Assembly (NCBI RefSeq): GCF_014873145.1
Contig: NZ_JADBEK010000001.1
Location: 248,001 to 312,000, forward strand
Source: Nonomuraea angiospora
GTDB lineage: Bacteria; Actinomycetota; Actinomycetes; Streptosporangiales; Streptosporangiaceae
Direction: 5' to 3'
Length of the DNA: 64,000 nucleotides
The notes under the pieces were generated by a model. That model saw only the letters and a list, made by a program, of their open reading frames with translations. It ran no database searches and was not told where the DNA came from. This document shows, one piece after another, positions 1 through 11,182 of this stretch (the stretch's first letter is position 1; each line of letters opens with the position of its first letter). The position numbers and the translations under genes are program-made.

Positions 1-1093
1 CCGCCGCCACGATCGCCGTCCACAGCACCAGGCTGGCCAGCACCGTGCGCTTGGTGCCGAAGCCGCGGGCCAGCCGGCCCAGCAGCAGCGCGCCGAAGAA
101 CGCCACGAACTGCACCATCAGGATGGCTGTGATCTGCACCGTCTTGTCCAGCTTGAGGGCCTCGGAGGCGAAGGCCGCGCTGTTGCCGATCACCGTCTGC
201 ACGCCGTCGTTGTAGACCAGGTACGCCACCAGGAACAGCAGCGTCAGCGGATAGCGGCGCAGCTCGGCCAGGGTGCGGCCGAGCTGGCGGAAGCTGCCGC
301 CGACCGAGCGCAGCGCCGTGGTCTCGTGGACGGGCACGGGACGGTTGCGCAGCCGCAGCAGCGGGATGATCGTGAAGATCGCCCACCACAGACCGGCCGA
401 CATCATGCTGATGCGCACCGCCATGCCCTCGGCGACCCCGAGGCTCTCATGCTGCGTGTAGAGGACGAGGTTGAGGGCCAGCAGCAGGCCGCCGCCCAGG
501 TAGCCGATGGCCCAGCCGCGCGAGGACACCTTGTCGCGCTCGGCGGCGGTGGAGATCTGCGGCAGGAACGAGTCGTAGACCACGACCGAGGAGCCGTAGG
601 CCAGGTTGGCCAGGATGAACAGCACCCCGCCGAGCATGTAGCGGTCGCCCTCGACGAAGTACAGGGCCATCGTGGCCAGCGCCCCGACGTAGGCGAAGCC
701 GCCGAGCATCTCCCGCTTGCGCCCGGTGTGGTCGGCCAGCGCGCCCACCACGGGCAGCACCACGATCTGCAGGAACACCGCGATCGTCAGCGTCAGCCCG
801 AAGAACGCGGCCGGCCTGATGTCGGCGCCGAGCACGTCGACGAACCCCAGGCCCTTGTTGGTCTCGACCAGCCTGTCGAAGTCGGCCACGCACGTGTCGG
901 AGGCGATGCTCGGGAAGTCCTTGGCGCAGGCCGCGGTCTTGGCGACCGGGATGAGGTACGGGCCGAGGAAGACCGAGATGATCGTGGTGTAGAAGGCGGA
1001 GTTGGCCCAGTCGTAGAAGTACCAGCCGCGCTGCTCGCGCTTGCGCGCGGCGGGGGAGTCGTCGAGGGCCGCGGGGGGTGCGGGTACGGGCAT
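1..1093 (-). CDS. UMF1/Atg22-like MFS transporter (C-terminus beyond window)
   Basis: About 364 residues are visible on the minus strand; the frame stays open to the window edge, so the C-terminus is missing. After a charged N-terminus the protein carries WYFYDWANSAF (residues 24-34), the hallmark of the UMF1 branch of the major facilitator superfamily, followed by alternating hydrophobic segments and the MFS loop 2-3 signature around GALADHTGRKRE. The family is thought to export small solutes such as amino acids; the substrate cannot be read from sequence. The ATG at 1093 has GGAG upstream. It is probably a separate unit from the next gene, which also reads leftwards. Confidence 0.88.
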   Translation of the reverse strand, partial: MPVPAPPAALDDSPAARKREQRGWYFYDWANSAFYTTIISVFLGPYLIPVAKTAACAKDFPSIASDTCVADFDRLVETNKGLGFVDVLGADIRPAAFFGLTLTIAVFLQIVVLPVVGALADHTGRKREMLGGFAYVGALATMALYFVEGDRYMLGGVLFILANLAYGSSVVVYDSFLPQISTAAERDKVSSRGWAIGYLGGGLLLALNLVLYTQHESLGVAEGMAVRISMMSAGLWWAIFTIIPLLRLRNRPVPVHETTALRSVGGSFRQLGRTLAELRRYPLTLLFLVAYLVYNDGVQTVIGNSAAFASEALKLDKTVQITAILMVQFVAFFGALLLGRLARGFGTKRTVLASLVLWTAIVAA

Positions 1094-1224
1094 GGTGTCG
1101 AGTCGCTCCTATGCGGCCGGGCGGCCCGGCCTGCAGGCTTATGGGGCTTTCTTGGCTTCTTGAGGCTGGTACGCCGTGCGCTCGATGCTCGCTCGTGCCG
1201 CGGAGCCCAGCCGGTATGGCCGGG

Positions 1225-2025
1225 TTACGCGGCCAGACTGCCGGGATGCCATTGGCCGCGGCGCTCCAGGACGGTGCGCAGGCCGGAGACGTTGTCGGTC
1301 ATGAGGCCGTCCACGCCGAGGTCGAGCAGGTGTTCCATGCGTACGGGGTCGTTGACGGTCCACACGTGCACCTGCATGCCGATGGCGTGCGCCGTACGTA
1401 CGAGACTCCGGGTGGTCACCCGCAGCCCGCGGAAGCCCACCGGCACCTGCGCGCACGGGACGCCGGCGCGCGACAGGCGGGCCAGCAGGCGGCCGTAGCC
1501 GGAGGTGGACGCGGCGGCGCGCAGCGCGGCGACGCCGCGCGGGCCGAGCGCCGAGCACACCTCCCTGCCCATCGCCGCCCTGGCCAGCGTCAGCCGCTCG
1601 TCGGAGAAGGAGGTCAGGCAGATGCGGTCATAGGAGTTGGTACGCCGGATCGCCTCGGCCAGCGGCGCGATGGCGGCGGCCTCCTTGACGTCGATGTTGA
1701 AGCGGATCTCGGACCAGGTGCCCAGCAGCTCCTCCAGCAGCGGGATCTCGTGAACCCCGCCGATGCGGGCCTGCCTGACCGCCCGGTAGGGCAGCTCCGA
1801 GATGCGGCCCCGCTGGTCGGTCACCCGGTCGAGCGTGTGATCGTGGAAGGCGAGCAGCACGCCGTCGGAGGTGGCGTGCGCGTCGGTCTCCAGGTAGGTG
1901 TAGCCGAGCCCGACCGCCCGCTCGAAGGCCGCGACGGAGTTTTCCGCGCCCTCGGCGGCGCCTCCGCGATGCGCGAAGGCCAGCGGGCCCGGATGGTCGA
2001 GAAAGGCGAATCGACGGCTCAGCAC
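1225..2025 (-). CDS. Glycerophosphodiester phosphodiesterase
   Basis: A 266-residue cytoplasmic GDPD-family TIM barrel that would cleave glycerophosphodiesters to glycerol 3-phosphate and an alcohol. The family motifs are all visible: HRGG (19-22), ENS (28-30), the ETD metal ligands (46-48) and HDHTLDR (from 61), with a C-terminal VHVWTVND strand and GVDGLMTDN. There is no signal peptide. The frame is open far upstream, but residues before the HRGG domain overlap the next gene and look out of frame, so I chose the GTG at 2025, which follows an AGGA-like site. It lies 35 bp downstream of the RNA-methyltransferase pair, in the same direction. Confidence 0.85.
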   Translation of the reverse strand: MLSRRFAFLDHPGPLAFAHRGGAAEGAENSVAAFERAVGLGYTYLETDAHATSDGVLLAFHDHTLDRVTDQRGRISELPYRAVRQARIGGVHEIPLLEELLGTWSEIRFNIDVKEAAAIAPLAEAIRRTNSYDRICLTSFSDERLTLARAAMGREVCSALGPRGVAALRAAASTSGYGRLLARLSRAGVPCAQVPVGFRGLRVTTRSLVRTAHAIGMQVHVWTVNDPVRMEHLLDLGVDGLMTDNVSGLRTVLERRGQWHPGSLAA

Positions 2026-2060
2026 GTCCTGAGTATGCCTTCCGTGGGTGAACGGTTCGG

Positions 2061-2600
2061 TTACGGTTCGAGGAGATTCTCCCACTCCTGGCGGCGGGCC
2101 TCGGACAGCGCGATGGCGGCGGCCACCGCCACGTTGAACGACCCGACCCGCCCGACCTGCGGGATGTAGCAGACGCCGTCCACGGCGTCGAGCAGCGCGG
2201 GGGAGCAGCCGTGGTCCTCGCTGCCGACCACCAGGCACACGTCGCGGCCCAGGCCGGCGCGGTGCAGCGGCAGGGCCTCGGCGGTCAGCTCGATGGCGTG
2301 CACGGTGTAGCCCTCCGCCTTGGCGGCCTTGACCGCCTCGGTGGCCGGGATCGGCTCGTGCCACTTGACCAGGCGTTCGGTGCCGAGCGCGGTCTTGCCC
2401 GCCTTGGGGTTGGTCGGCGGGGTGGCGTTGCCGGCGAGCCAGATCTCGTCCACGCCGAACGCGGCGGCGCTGCGGAAGATCGAGCCGATGTTGAACGGGC
2501 CGGTGACCGACTCGATGATCATGGCGAGGCGGTTCTGGGTGTTCCTGCGCCAGGTGCGGTTGAGCCGCTTGACGTCGGTGGGGCGCAGTTGCCTTCTCAT
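2061..2600 (-). CDS. TrmH/SpoU-family RNA 2'-O-methyltransferase
   Basis: A 179-residue SPOUT methyltransferase predicted to 2'-O-methylate tRNA or rRNA with S-adenosylmethionine. The three family motifs are in order: NIGSIFRSAAAFG (motif 1), GSEDHGC (motif 2) and IPQVGRVGSFNVAVAAAIAL (motif 3, which forms the trefoil knot). The length matches the short TrmH type without an N-terminal substrate domain. The chosen ATG at 2600 overlaps the stop of the upstream methyltransferase gene as ATGA, so the two are translationally coupled. The target nucleotide cannot be predicted. Confidence 0.88.
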   Translation of the reverse strand: MRRQLRPTDVKRLNRTWRRNTQNRLAMIIESVTGPFNIGSIFRSAAAFGVDEIWLAGNATPPTNPKAGKTALGTERLVKWHEPIPATEAVKAAKAEGYTVHAIELTAEALPLHRAGLGRDVCLVVGSEDHGCSPALLDAVDGVCYIPQVGRVGSFNVAVAAAIALSEARRQEWENLLEP

Positions 2601-3187
2601 CGGGTCACCTTCAGGATGCGGTAGGCGGCCCGGCTGGCCTCGCGGGAGGCCTGCCAGCCCTGCTCGCCGAGCCAGCGCTGCAGGGAGTCCGAGCCGAGGT
2701 GTTTCTGGACGACCAGGTAGGCGACGCCGTCGGGAGTGAGCCGCGTCAGCCACCTGGTGAGCATGTCGTGCAGGGCCTGCTTTCCAATGCGGATCGCAGG
2801 ATTAGACCAGATTGCCCGAAATTTCACGTCATCTGGTACTTCATCGATATGTGCTGACCGTACTTTGTAAAGGCCTGCGGCTTTGGCATTCCTGGCGGTC
2901 AGGTCCACGCTGCGCCGGTTCACGTCGACGGCCCATACGGTCGCCTCGGGCGCCCGGGAGGCCATGGTCAGCGCGATCGGCCCGTACCCGCAGCCCAGGT
3001 CGAGCAGATCGCCCTCCTGCGGCGGCGGCGGGACGCTCTCCAGCAGGATGCGCGTGCCCACGTCGACCCGTTCCGGCGAGAACACGCCGCTGTCGGTCTC
3101 CAGCCGCAGGTGCAGATCGGGCAGGACCAGGTCGACGGAGCCCGGCTTGCTCGCCGCGTTCGGCTGTTCGGAGAAGTAGTGGGCCAC
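2597..3187 (-). CDS. RsmC-like class I SAM methyltransferase
   Basis: A 196-residue methyltransferase of the small MTS domain (RsmC/RlmG type). The SAM-binding motif I is LLDLGCGYGPIA, and the post-motif catalytic site reads SNPAIRIGK, where rRNA guanine-N2 methyltransferases usually have NPPI/F+R.GK. One Pro is therefore Ala, a variation common in actinobacterial members. The start is GTG at 3187, with no clear ribosome-binding site. It forms a two-gene operon with the TrmH-type gene (4-nt overlap), which fits a shared role in RNA modification. Confidence 0.85.
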   Translation of the reverse strand: MAHYFSEQPNAASKPGSVDLVLPDLHLRLETDSGVFSPERVDVGTRILLESVPPPPQEGDLLDLGCGYGPIALTMASRAPEATVWAVDVNRRSVDLTARNAKAAGLYKVRSAHIDEVPDDVKFRAIWSNPAIRIGKQALHDMLTRWLTRLTPDGVAYLVVQKHLGSDSLQRWLGEQGWQASREASRAAYRILKVTR

Positions 3188-3439
3188 GTCGCAAAACGTT
3201 ACCGGACCGGCCCGGATCCCCGACCCGCGCGACCGGCCGCGCCGCTGGGCAGCCGAACGCGTCGCGGATGACCGCGGGGTGCGGAGCTCAGGGGAAAGCC
3301 CAAGCGCCGCCGTCCCGTCCGGTGGCCACAGGCGAGACGAGGGCCGGGACGGGCGAGGGACCGGAGTGCCAGGGCTTCGGGGGAGACGCGGGCGTAGCGG
3401 GCGAGGTTTGTGTCAGAGGGCTGCACTATCGTCACGATC

Positions 3440-5386
3440 ATGGTGGAAGATCGCATCGACATAGAGACGTTGCTTCAACATCCCGGCTCACCGAACAGCC
3501 GTGATCTGCGACGTTACGTGTCACCTGACGGTCCCGACCTGCGATACGCCCGGGTCCTCATGGGGGAGATCGAGGCTCTGCGCGGGCAGCCCCGCGAAAC
3601 CTGGCCCAGTCCCTACGCGCTGACTGAGCCGTTGCGTCACCTGGGCGCCGAGCTGGAGTACCCGGGCTGGTACGAGCTTGCGCGGCTGGTCTATCTCGAA
3701 GCGATCGACGTCTACCGAGCGGCCGGCACCGAGGCTCCCGCCGACGACTTCCTGGACGATTACCGCCGCACGCTGGGCTCTCTGGGCAGCGTTCTCGTGG
3801 AGCTGAAGCGCTACGAGGAAGTGTTGCCGATCAAGCAGGAGGAGCAGGCGGTGAGCCTGCGCCTGACGGCCGTGGACGCTTCCGCTCTCGACCTGGCGGA
3901 CGATGCGCGAACCACGTCCATCGGCATCCTGGCGCGGCTCGGGCGGCACGACGAAGCGCTGGACTCGGCGGCCGAAGCGGTCCGCGAGATCCGGCAGCAA
4001 CCAGACAACAGGCCCGGCCGGCCCAAAGGCCGAACCTTGGCGTACGCGCTCGCCCGATACGCCGACTGTCTCACCAGTGTCGGCCGTTTCGACGAAGCGG
4101 TCGACGCCGCAGCTGAGGCGGAGAACATCTGGCGCCGTTACGACGACGCCGGTGATGAGCCGGACTGGCTCGTCACGCGCCGGCTTGACGAAGCGTTGGG
4201 GCAGCTGGGCGGCGCCTTGGCACAGGTCGGGCGGTACGAGGAGGCGTACGCGGCCTTCGTCGAGCGCGTGGAGAGGGGCAGGCGGTCGATCGATTGGGAC
4301 GATGACTTTGCCGGGTCGCGCAACCTGGCCATCACGCTGAACGGCGCCGCCATCGCCCTGAGACGGTTGGGCCGGTATCGCGAAGCGCTGGCCGCCGCCG
4401 AGGAAGCCGTACGTCTCGATCGCGCCCTCGCGGCGCGGGCGTTGGATCGCCAGCACCGGTTCGAGCGGCTGTTTCCCGCCTGGGAGGAGGTTCTCGACGG
4501 AGGCGATCAGCCGATGGGCAAGGAGCTTTTCGAGGACGGCGGGCTGAGTGAAGTCAAGGATCTGTTCGATGACGACGAACTCGACGAGGACTTCATCGAG
4601 GAGATCGAGTTCGATGAAGAGAGCCGGGACAACCACGCGGCCGAGTTCCGGGCGAAGGTCCGGGAGGCCGAGCTGAGCGTGTGCGTCAGCCTCTACAACC
4701 TGGGCGTTTACCTGCATGACCTGAATCGGGTCGAGGAGGCGCTGGCGGCGGATTCCGAGGCGGTGGAGATCGCCCGCCGCCACCAAGATGCCGCCCCGCA
4801 ACTCGCGCTGGCGTTGAACAACACATCGTGCGTCCTGGCGGACCTGAACCGTCAGGAGGAGGCGGTCGAGGCCGCGCGGGAAGCCGTCACCCTGCTCACC
4901 ACGCTCGCGACCGCCGACCCCGAAGCGCACGAGCCGGCGCTCGCGCTCGCGCTGCACACGTTGTCCGTGTCGGCGCCGGATCTCGAGGAGGCGCTGAGTG
5001 CCTCGCTGCGGTGCCTGGCCATCTACCAGCGCCTGTACCGGCTCGATCCGCATCGGCGGGCAGGAGATCTTGCCCATGCGATGACCGATCACGGCCTCGT
5101 ACGATCACGGCGAGGCGAACACGCCGAGGCGCTGGCGGCCGCGGCGGAGTCGGTGGAGACGTACCGGCGGCTGGTCGCGCGGCATCCGGCTCGCTACAGC
5201 GGCGGGCACGCGCGCGCGTTGCTGAACCTCGCCGAGGTCCACTCGGCCGCCGACGGCGCGCATGCGCGAGCGCGCGCGCTGGCGGAAGAGGCGGTCGGGC
5301 TGTACGAGTTGCTGGCCGCGGACCTGCCCGAGGCTCATGAGCACCGTCTGGCCCACGCCCGCGCGGTCCTGCGCCGCCTGATGTAG
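3440..5386 (+). CDS. Tetratricopeptide-repeat protein
   Basis: A 648-residue soluble protein made almost entirely of degenerate 34-residue TPR-type helices, with repeated A-x-x-x-G-R-x-x-E-A-L patterns such as RLGRYREALAAAEEAV and NLGVYLHDLNRVEEALAADSEAV. A strongly acidic linker (DDDELDEDFIEEIEFDEE, near residue 380) splits the repeats in two. No catalytic or DNA-binding domain is visible, so it is probably a protein-interaction scaffold. Start choice: ATG 3440 rather than GTG 3410, because an AT-rich CACTAT lies 11 bp before 3440 and there is no ribosome-binding site, which suggests a leaderless message. Confidence 0.75.
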   Translation: MVEDRIDIETLLQHPGSPNSRDLRRYVSPDGPDLRYARVLMGEIEALRGQPRETWPSPYALTEPLRHLGAELEYPGWYELARLVYLEAIDVYRAAGTEAPADDFLDDYRRTLGSLGSVLVELKRYEEVLPIKQEEQAVSLRLTAVDASALDLADDARTTSIGILARLGRHDEALDSAAEAVREIRQQPDNRPGRPKGRTLAYALARYADCLTSVGRFDEAVDAAAEAENIWRRYDDAGDEPDWLVTRRLDEALGQLGGALAQVGRYEEAYAAFVERVERGRRSIDWDDDFAGSRNLAITLNGAAIALRRLGRYREALAAAEEAVRLDRALAARALDRQHRFERLFPAWEEVLDGGDQPMGKELFEDGGLSEVKDLFDDDELDEDFIEEIEFDEESRDNHAAEFRAKVREAELSVCVSLYNLGVYLHDLNRVEEALAADSEAVEIARRHQDAAPQLALALNNTSCVLADLNRQEEAVEAAREAVTLLTTLATADPEAHEPALALALHTLSVSAPDLEEALSASLRCLAIYQRLYRLDPHRRAGDLAHAMTDHGLVRSRRGEHAEALAAAAESVETYRRLVARHPARYSGGHARALLNLAEVHSAADGAHARARALAEEAVGLYELLAADLPEAHEHRLAHARAVLRRLM

Positions 5387-5536
5387 GCAGCGTCCTCCGG
5401 CTGCTTTCAGGACGCTCTGCGCCGGCAAGGCGCACTGCGCGCACGGGATTTTGGACTTCGCGCAGTCAGCTTCGGGAAGTCGACAGCGGGCCAGGCGCCC
5501 GTGGTGCGGGCGGGGCTGGTCGGTGGCGGGTGCGGG

Positions 5537-6433
5537 TCAGGCGTCCGTGGTGCGGGTCTGGTCGCTCTCCCGGGCGGGTTCCGTCTGTTCGAGTGTGGAG
5601 GCCCAGCTGGCGAGGAGGGTGAGCGCGTCGTGGGCCGCGGTGCCGGGTTCGGCGCTGAAGGCGGTGAGGGTCAGGCCGGGGTCGGCGGGCAGGGGCATGG
5701 CCTCGAAGGGGAGGCTGAGGTCGCCGACGACGGGGTGGTGGAAGTTCTTGACGCCGGTGTGGTGCAGGCGGACGTTGTGGGCGGCCCACAGGGCGCGGAA
5801 TTCCTCGCTGCGGGTGGCGAGCTCGCCGACGAGGTCGGTCAGCGCCCGGTCGTAGGGGTCGCGGCCTGCTTCCGTACGCAGGAGGGCCACGGTCGTCTGG
5901 GCGGATTCGTCCCAGTCAGGGTAGAAGTCGTGGGCGCGGGGGTTGAGGAAGCGGAACCGGGCGAGGTTGACGGGCCGGACCGGGTCGTCGAAGACGGGCG
6001 CGTAGAGGGCCCGGCCGAGCCGGTTGGCGGCCACGATGTCCAGGCGTCCGTTGCGGACGTAGGCGGCGGCGTCGGTCATGGAGTCCAGGAGGCGCTGGAT
6101 GCCGGGCCGGATCTGCTGCTGGGTGGGGCGACGGCGGGTGCGGGGGCCGGCGTTGGCGGTCCGGGCCAGGTCGAACAGGTGGGCGCGTTCGGCTTCGTCG
6201 AGCTTCAGCGCGCGGGAGAGGGATTCCAGGACGCTTTCGGAGACGCCGCTCAGGTTGCCCCGCTCCAGGCGGGCGTAGTATTCGGCGCTGACGCCGGCGA
6301 GCATGGCGACCTCTTCGCGGCGCAGCCCCGGCACACGCCGGTGGCCGCCGTAGGCGGGCAGGCCGGCCTGCCGCGGGGTGATCTTGGCTCGCCGCGAGAT
6401 CAGGAACTCGCGGACCTCACTGCGGTTGTCCAT
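5537..6433 (-). CDS. MmyB-like XRE transcriptional regulator (first copy)
   Basis: A 298-residue regulator: an N-terminal helix-turn-helix (RVPGLRREEVAMLAGVSAEYYARLERG) followed by the MmyB ligand-binding PAS-like domain, recognisable by VRNGRLDIVAANRLGRALYAPV, ARFRFLNP and NVRLHHTGVKNFHHPVVGDLSL. The family usually represses or activates a divergent oxidoreductase or transporter. Here the divergent unit is the MFS/aldo-keto reductase/DUF2255 operon across a 262-bp gap, its likely target. A paralogue of the same architecture lies at 12.6-13.5 kb. Confidence 0.9.
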   Translation of the reverse strand: MDNRSEVREFLISRRAKITPRQAGLPAYGGHRRVPGLRREEVAMLAGVSAEYYARLERGNLSGVSESVLESLSRALKLDEAERAHLFDLARTANAGPRTRRRPTQQQIRPGIQRLLDSMTDAAAYVRNGRLDIVAANRLGRALYAPVFDDPVRPVNLARFRFLNPRAHDFYPDWDESAQTTVALLRTEAGRDPYDRALTDLVGELATRSEEFRALWAAHNVRLHHTGVKNFHHPVVGDLSLPFEAMPLPADPGLTLTAFSAEPGTAAHDALTLLASWASTLEQTEPARESDQTRTTDA

Positions 6434-6695
6434 GTCTTCGCAGGGTAGGCCGGATCTCGGCGCTGTGGGGTGTTCTGCCAGTACAGGGAACGACAGGGAC
6501 TCCCTCGCCACGCCCACCTGCGGTTTCCTGGTTGATGCCCAGGTCCTGAGTTGCGGCTGCCCGCCCTGGGCCGCCTTTGCGTCAGGCCGCGAGACGTACC
6601 GCGCCATGAACGTACGGCGCGCCCGTCACGATGCGGCCACATCCCAGAGCAGCCCGTCCGTCTGCCCGCTCCGCGTTGCGAAGAGACCACCGCTG

Positions 6696-9129
<2,434 letters not shown>

Positions 9130-9176
9130 CCTGCCGCCATGATTCCCGGCACCATCACAAGGAAAGGACATCCGTC

Positions 9177-9557
9177 ATGGCTTCATGGACCAGCGAGGAG
9201 CTCGCCCGGATCGGCACCGCGGAGGAGCTGGAGATCGCGCCCGTCCGCGACGACGGCACGCCGCGCGCACCGGTGCCCATCTGGGTCGTCCGCGACGGCG
9301 ACGATCTTTACATCCGCTCCTACCGGGGCACCGACGGGGCCTGGTACCGGACCGCCCGGGCCGGCCACCGTGCCCACATCGCCGCCGGCGGCATCGACAA
9401 GGACGTCACCCTGGCCGAGGAGAACGATTCCGGCGTCAACGACCGGATCGATGAGGCGTACCGCGCCAAATACCACCGCTACGGCAGCACCTACGTCATC
9501 CCCATGGTCGCAGCCCAGGCCCGAGCCACCACCCTCAAGCTCCTGCCGCGACCATGA
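9177..9557 (+). CDS. DUF2255 family protein
   Basis: A 126-residue protein with the DUF2255 pattern: an N-terminal WTSEELARIGTAEELEIAPVR, then VPIWVVRDGDDLYIRSYRG and a C-terminal YGSTYVIPMV. The strand order resembles the FMN/F420-binding split-barrel fold, but no cofactor site can be proved here. The start at 9177 follows GGAAAGGA; an in-frame upstream GTG would lie inside the end of the aldo/keto reductase gene. It is the last gene of the efflux/reductase operon, 47 bp after the reductase stop. Confidence 0.8.
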   Translation: MASWTSEELARIGTAEELEIAPVRDDGTPRAPVPIWVVRDGDDLYIRSYRGTDGAWYRTARAGHRAHIAAGGIDKDVTLAEENDSGVNDRIDEAYRAKYHRYGSTYVIPMVAAQARATTLKLLPRP

Positions 9558-9588
9558 CCGCCGTCGTGGCGGCGCGATTTGAGAAGCC

Positions 9589-9683
9589 CGAGCTGTGCCC
9601 GTGAAGGCGAGCCGCTCGCGCAGCAGGTCCAGCAGCGACGTGCGGTTGTCCACCGTCAGCCGGTGGCGCCGCCCGTTGACGTC
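9589..9683 (-). pseudogene. Fragment of xanthine dehydrogenase/aldehyde oxidase [2Fe-2S] subunit
   Basis: In the otherwise empty gap between DUF2255 and the Bcr/CflA pump, the minus strand reads DVNGRRHRLTVDNRTSLL and continues DLLRERLAFTGTAR. This matches the first ferredoxin-like strand and helix of the iron-sulfur subunit of molybdenum hydroxylases (YagT/CoxS type), just before the first cysteine cluster. The similarity then stops and no Cys motif follows, so it is an isolated remnant. A short tandem of ATCAGCGCCTTCG follows at 9745-9779. Confidence 0.6.
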
Positions 9684-9842
9684 ACCGACGGCGCGCTGCT
9701 GTGACCGCCGGCCGCCACGGCCTGCCCGCTCGCCGCGCCGGCCGGTCAGCGCCTTCGATCAGCGCCTTCGATCAGCGCCGGAGAAGGGCGGCGACCGGCA
9801 CGGGCGTGTCGCTCGAGCGAGCGCGCGCCGCCGCGGCGACGT

Positions 9843-11096
9843 TCAGGCGGGGCGGGACGCCGGGGCCCGGCGCATGAGCAGGAACGCGGTCAGGGCGAGG
9901 GCGGCGCAGCCGACCTCGACGGCGGCCATGGACACGGCGGTACGCGGGCCGCCCAGGCCGGCGAGGGGCGCGGTGAGGGCGCCGGTGAGGAACTGCGCGG
10001 CGCCGATCAGGGCGGAGGCGGATCCGGCGGCGTCGCCGCTGCTGCCCATGGCCAGCGCGGTGACGTTGGGGGCGATGACGCCGATGAAGAACATCATGGC
10101 GAACTGGCTGGCCGCCACGGCTGCCAGGCCGCCGCCGAGCAGGGGCGTGACCAGGGCCAGCAGGGCCAGCACGGTGGCCAGGACGCCGGTCAGGCCGACG
10201 GCGACCGCACGGTCCAGGGGGATGCGGCCGACGACGAGCCGGCTGTTGAGGTGGGCGGCCAGGATCAGCGCGGCGGCGTTGCAGCCGAAGATCAGGCTGA
10301 AGGTCTGGGCGGAGGCGCCGAAGGTGTCCTGGACGACGAAGGGGAAGCCCGCCACGTAGACGAACAGCGTGCCGGAGATCAGCCCGTACGCGATCAGAGC
10401 GCCGGCGAAGCGGCGGTCGCCCAGCAGGGCGCGCATGGGGCGCAGGGTGTCGGTGAGCCCGCCGGTGTGGCGGCGGTTCGCGGGCAAGGTCTCGGGGATG
10501 GCCCAGGCCGACAGGACGGCCAGGGCAAGACCGGCGGCGGCCAGGACGGCGAAGACGCCGCGCCAGTCGGTCAGGCGCAGCAACTGGCCGCCGAGGACCG
10601 GGCCGAGGACCGGCGCGACACCGCTGATCATCGCCAGGGTCGACAGGGCCCGCGCCAGCCGGCCGTCGCTGTGCAGGTCGGTCAGCACGGCGCGAGCGAT
10701 GACGATCCCCGCGGCCGCGGCCAGCCCCTGGGCGAGGCGGGCGGCGATCAGCAGGGCGGCGGTGGGGGCCAGCGCGCACGCCAGCGTGGCCGCCGCGTAG
10801 CAGGCCAGGCCGGCCAGGAGCGGGCGGCGGCGGCCCCAGCGGTCGCTGAGCGGCCCGATCAGCAGCTGGCCCAGCGCCAGGCCGGCCAGGCAGGCGGTGA
10901 CGCTGAGCTGGGTCACGGAAGCCCGCGCGCGCAGCTCGGCGGTCACCGCGGGCAGGGCGGGAAGGTACAGGTCCATCGACAGCGGGCCGAGGCCGGTCAG
11001 CGCGCTGAGCAGCAGCATGACGGCCCGCCGGGTGCGACGCGGCTGCGCGGGTACGGCCGTGCGGTTCGAGGCAGGGGTGGTGGAGCTCATCGTCAT
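9843..11096 (-). CDS. Bcr/CflA family drug-resistance MFS transporter
   Basis: A 417-residue, 12-helix MFS exporter. After a basic N-terminus comes LTGLGPLSMDLYLPALP, the signature of the Bcr/CflA branch, then GPLSDRWGRRRPLL (motif A) and SGVAPVLGPVLGGQLLRLTDWR (motif C region). The family exports bicyclomycin, chloramphenicol and similar compounds; the substrate here is unknown. Two ATGs (11096 and 11090) are possible and neither has a clear ribosome-binding site. It follows the dehydrogenase gene at 11183-12205 in the same direction across an 86-bp gap. Confidence 0.87.
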   Translation of the reverse strand: MTMSSTTPASNRTAVPAQPRRTRRAVMLLLSALTGLGPLSMDLYLPALPAVTAELRARASVTQLSVTACLAGLALGQLLIGPLSDRWGRRRPLLAGLACYAAATLACALAPTAALLIAARLAQGLAAAAGIVIARAVLTDLHSDGRLARALSTLAMISGVAPVLGPVLGGQLLRLTDWRGVFAVLAAAGLALAVLSAWAIPETLPANRRHTGGLTDTLRPMRALLGDRRFAGALIAYGLISGTLFVYVAGFPFVVQDTFGASAQTFSLIFGCNAAALILAAHLNSRLVVGRIPLDRAVAVGLTGVLATVLALLALVTPLLGGGLAAVAASQFAMMFFIGVIAPNVTALAMGSSGDAAGSASALIGAAQFLTGALTAPLAGLGGPRTAVSMAAVEVGCAALALTAFLLMRRAPASRPA

Positions 11097-11182
11097 CTCA
11101 GGACGTCATCCGGCGGAGGTGGCGGTGGCAGGGGCCCTCCGGCGGCTCGCCGGGGCGGGCTGCCGGAGGAGGACGCCTCGGC

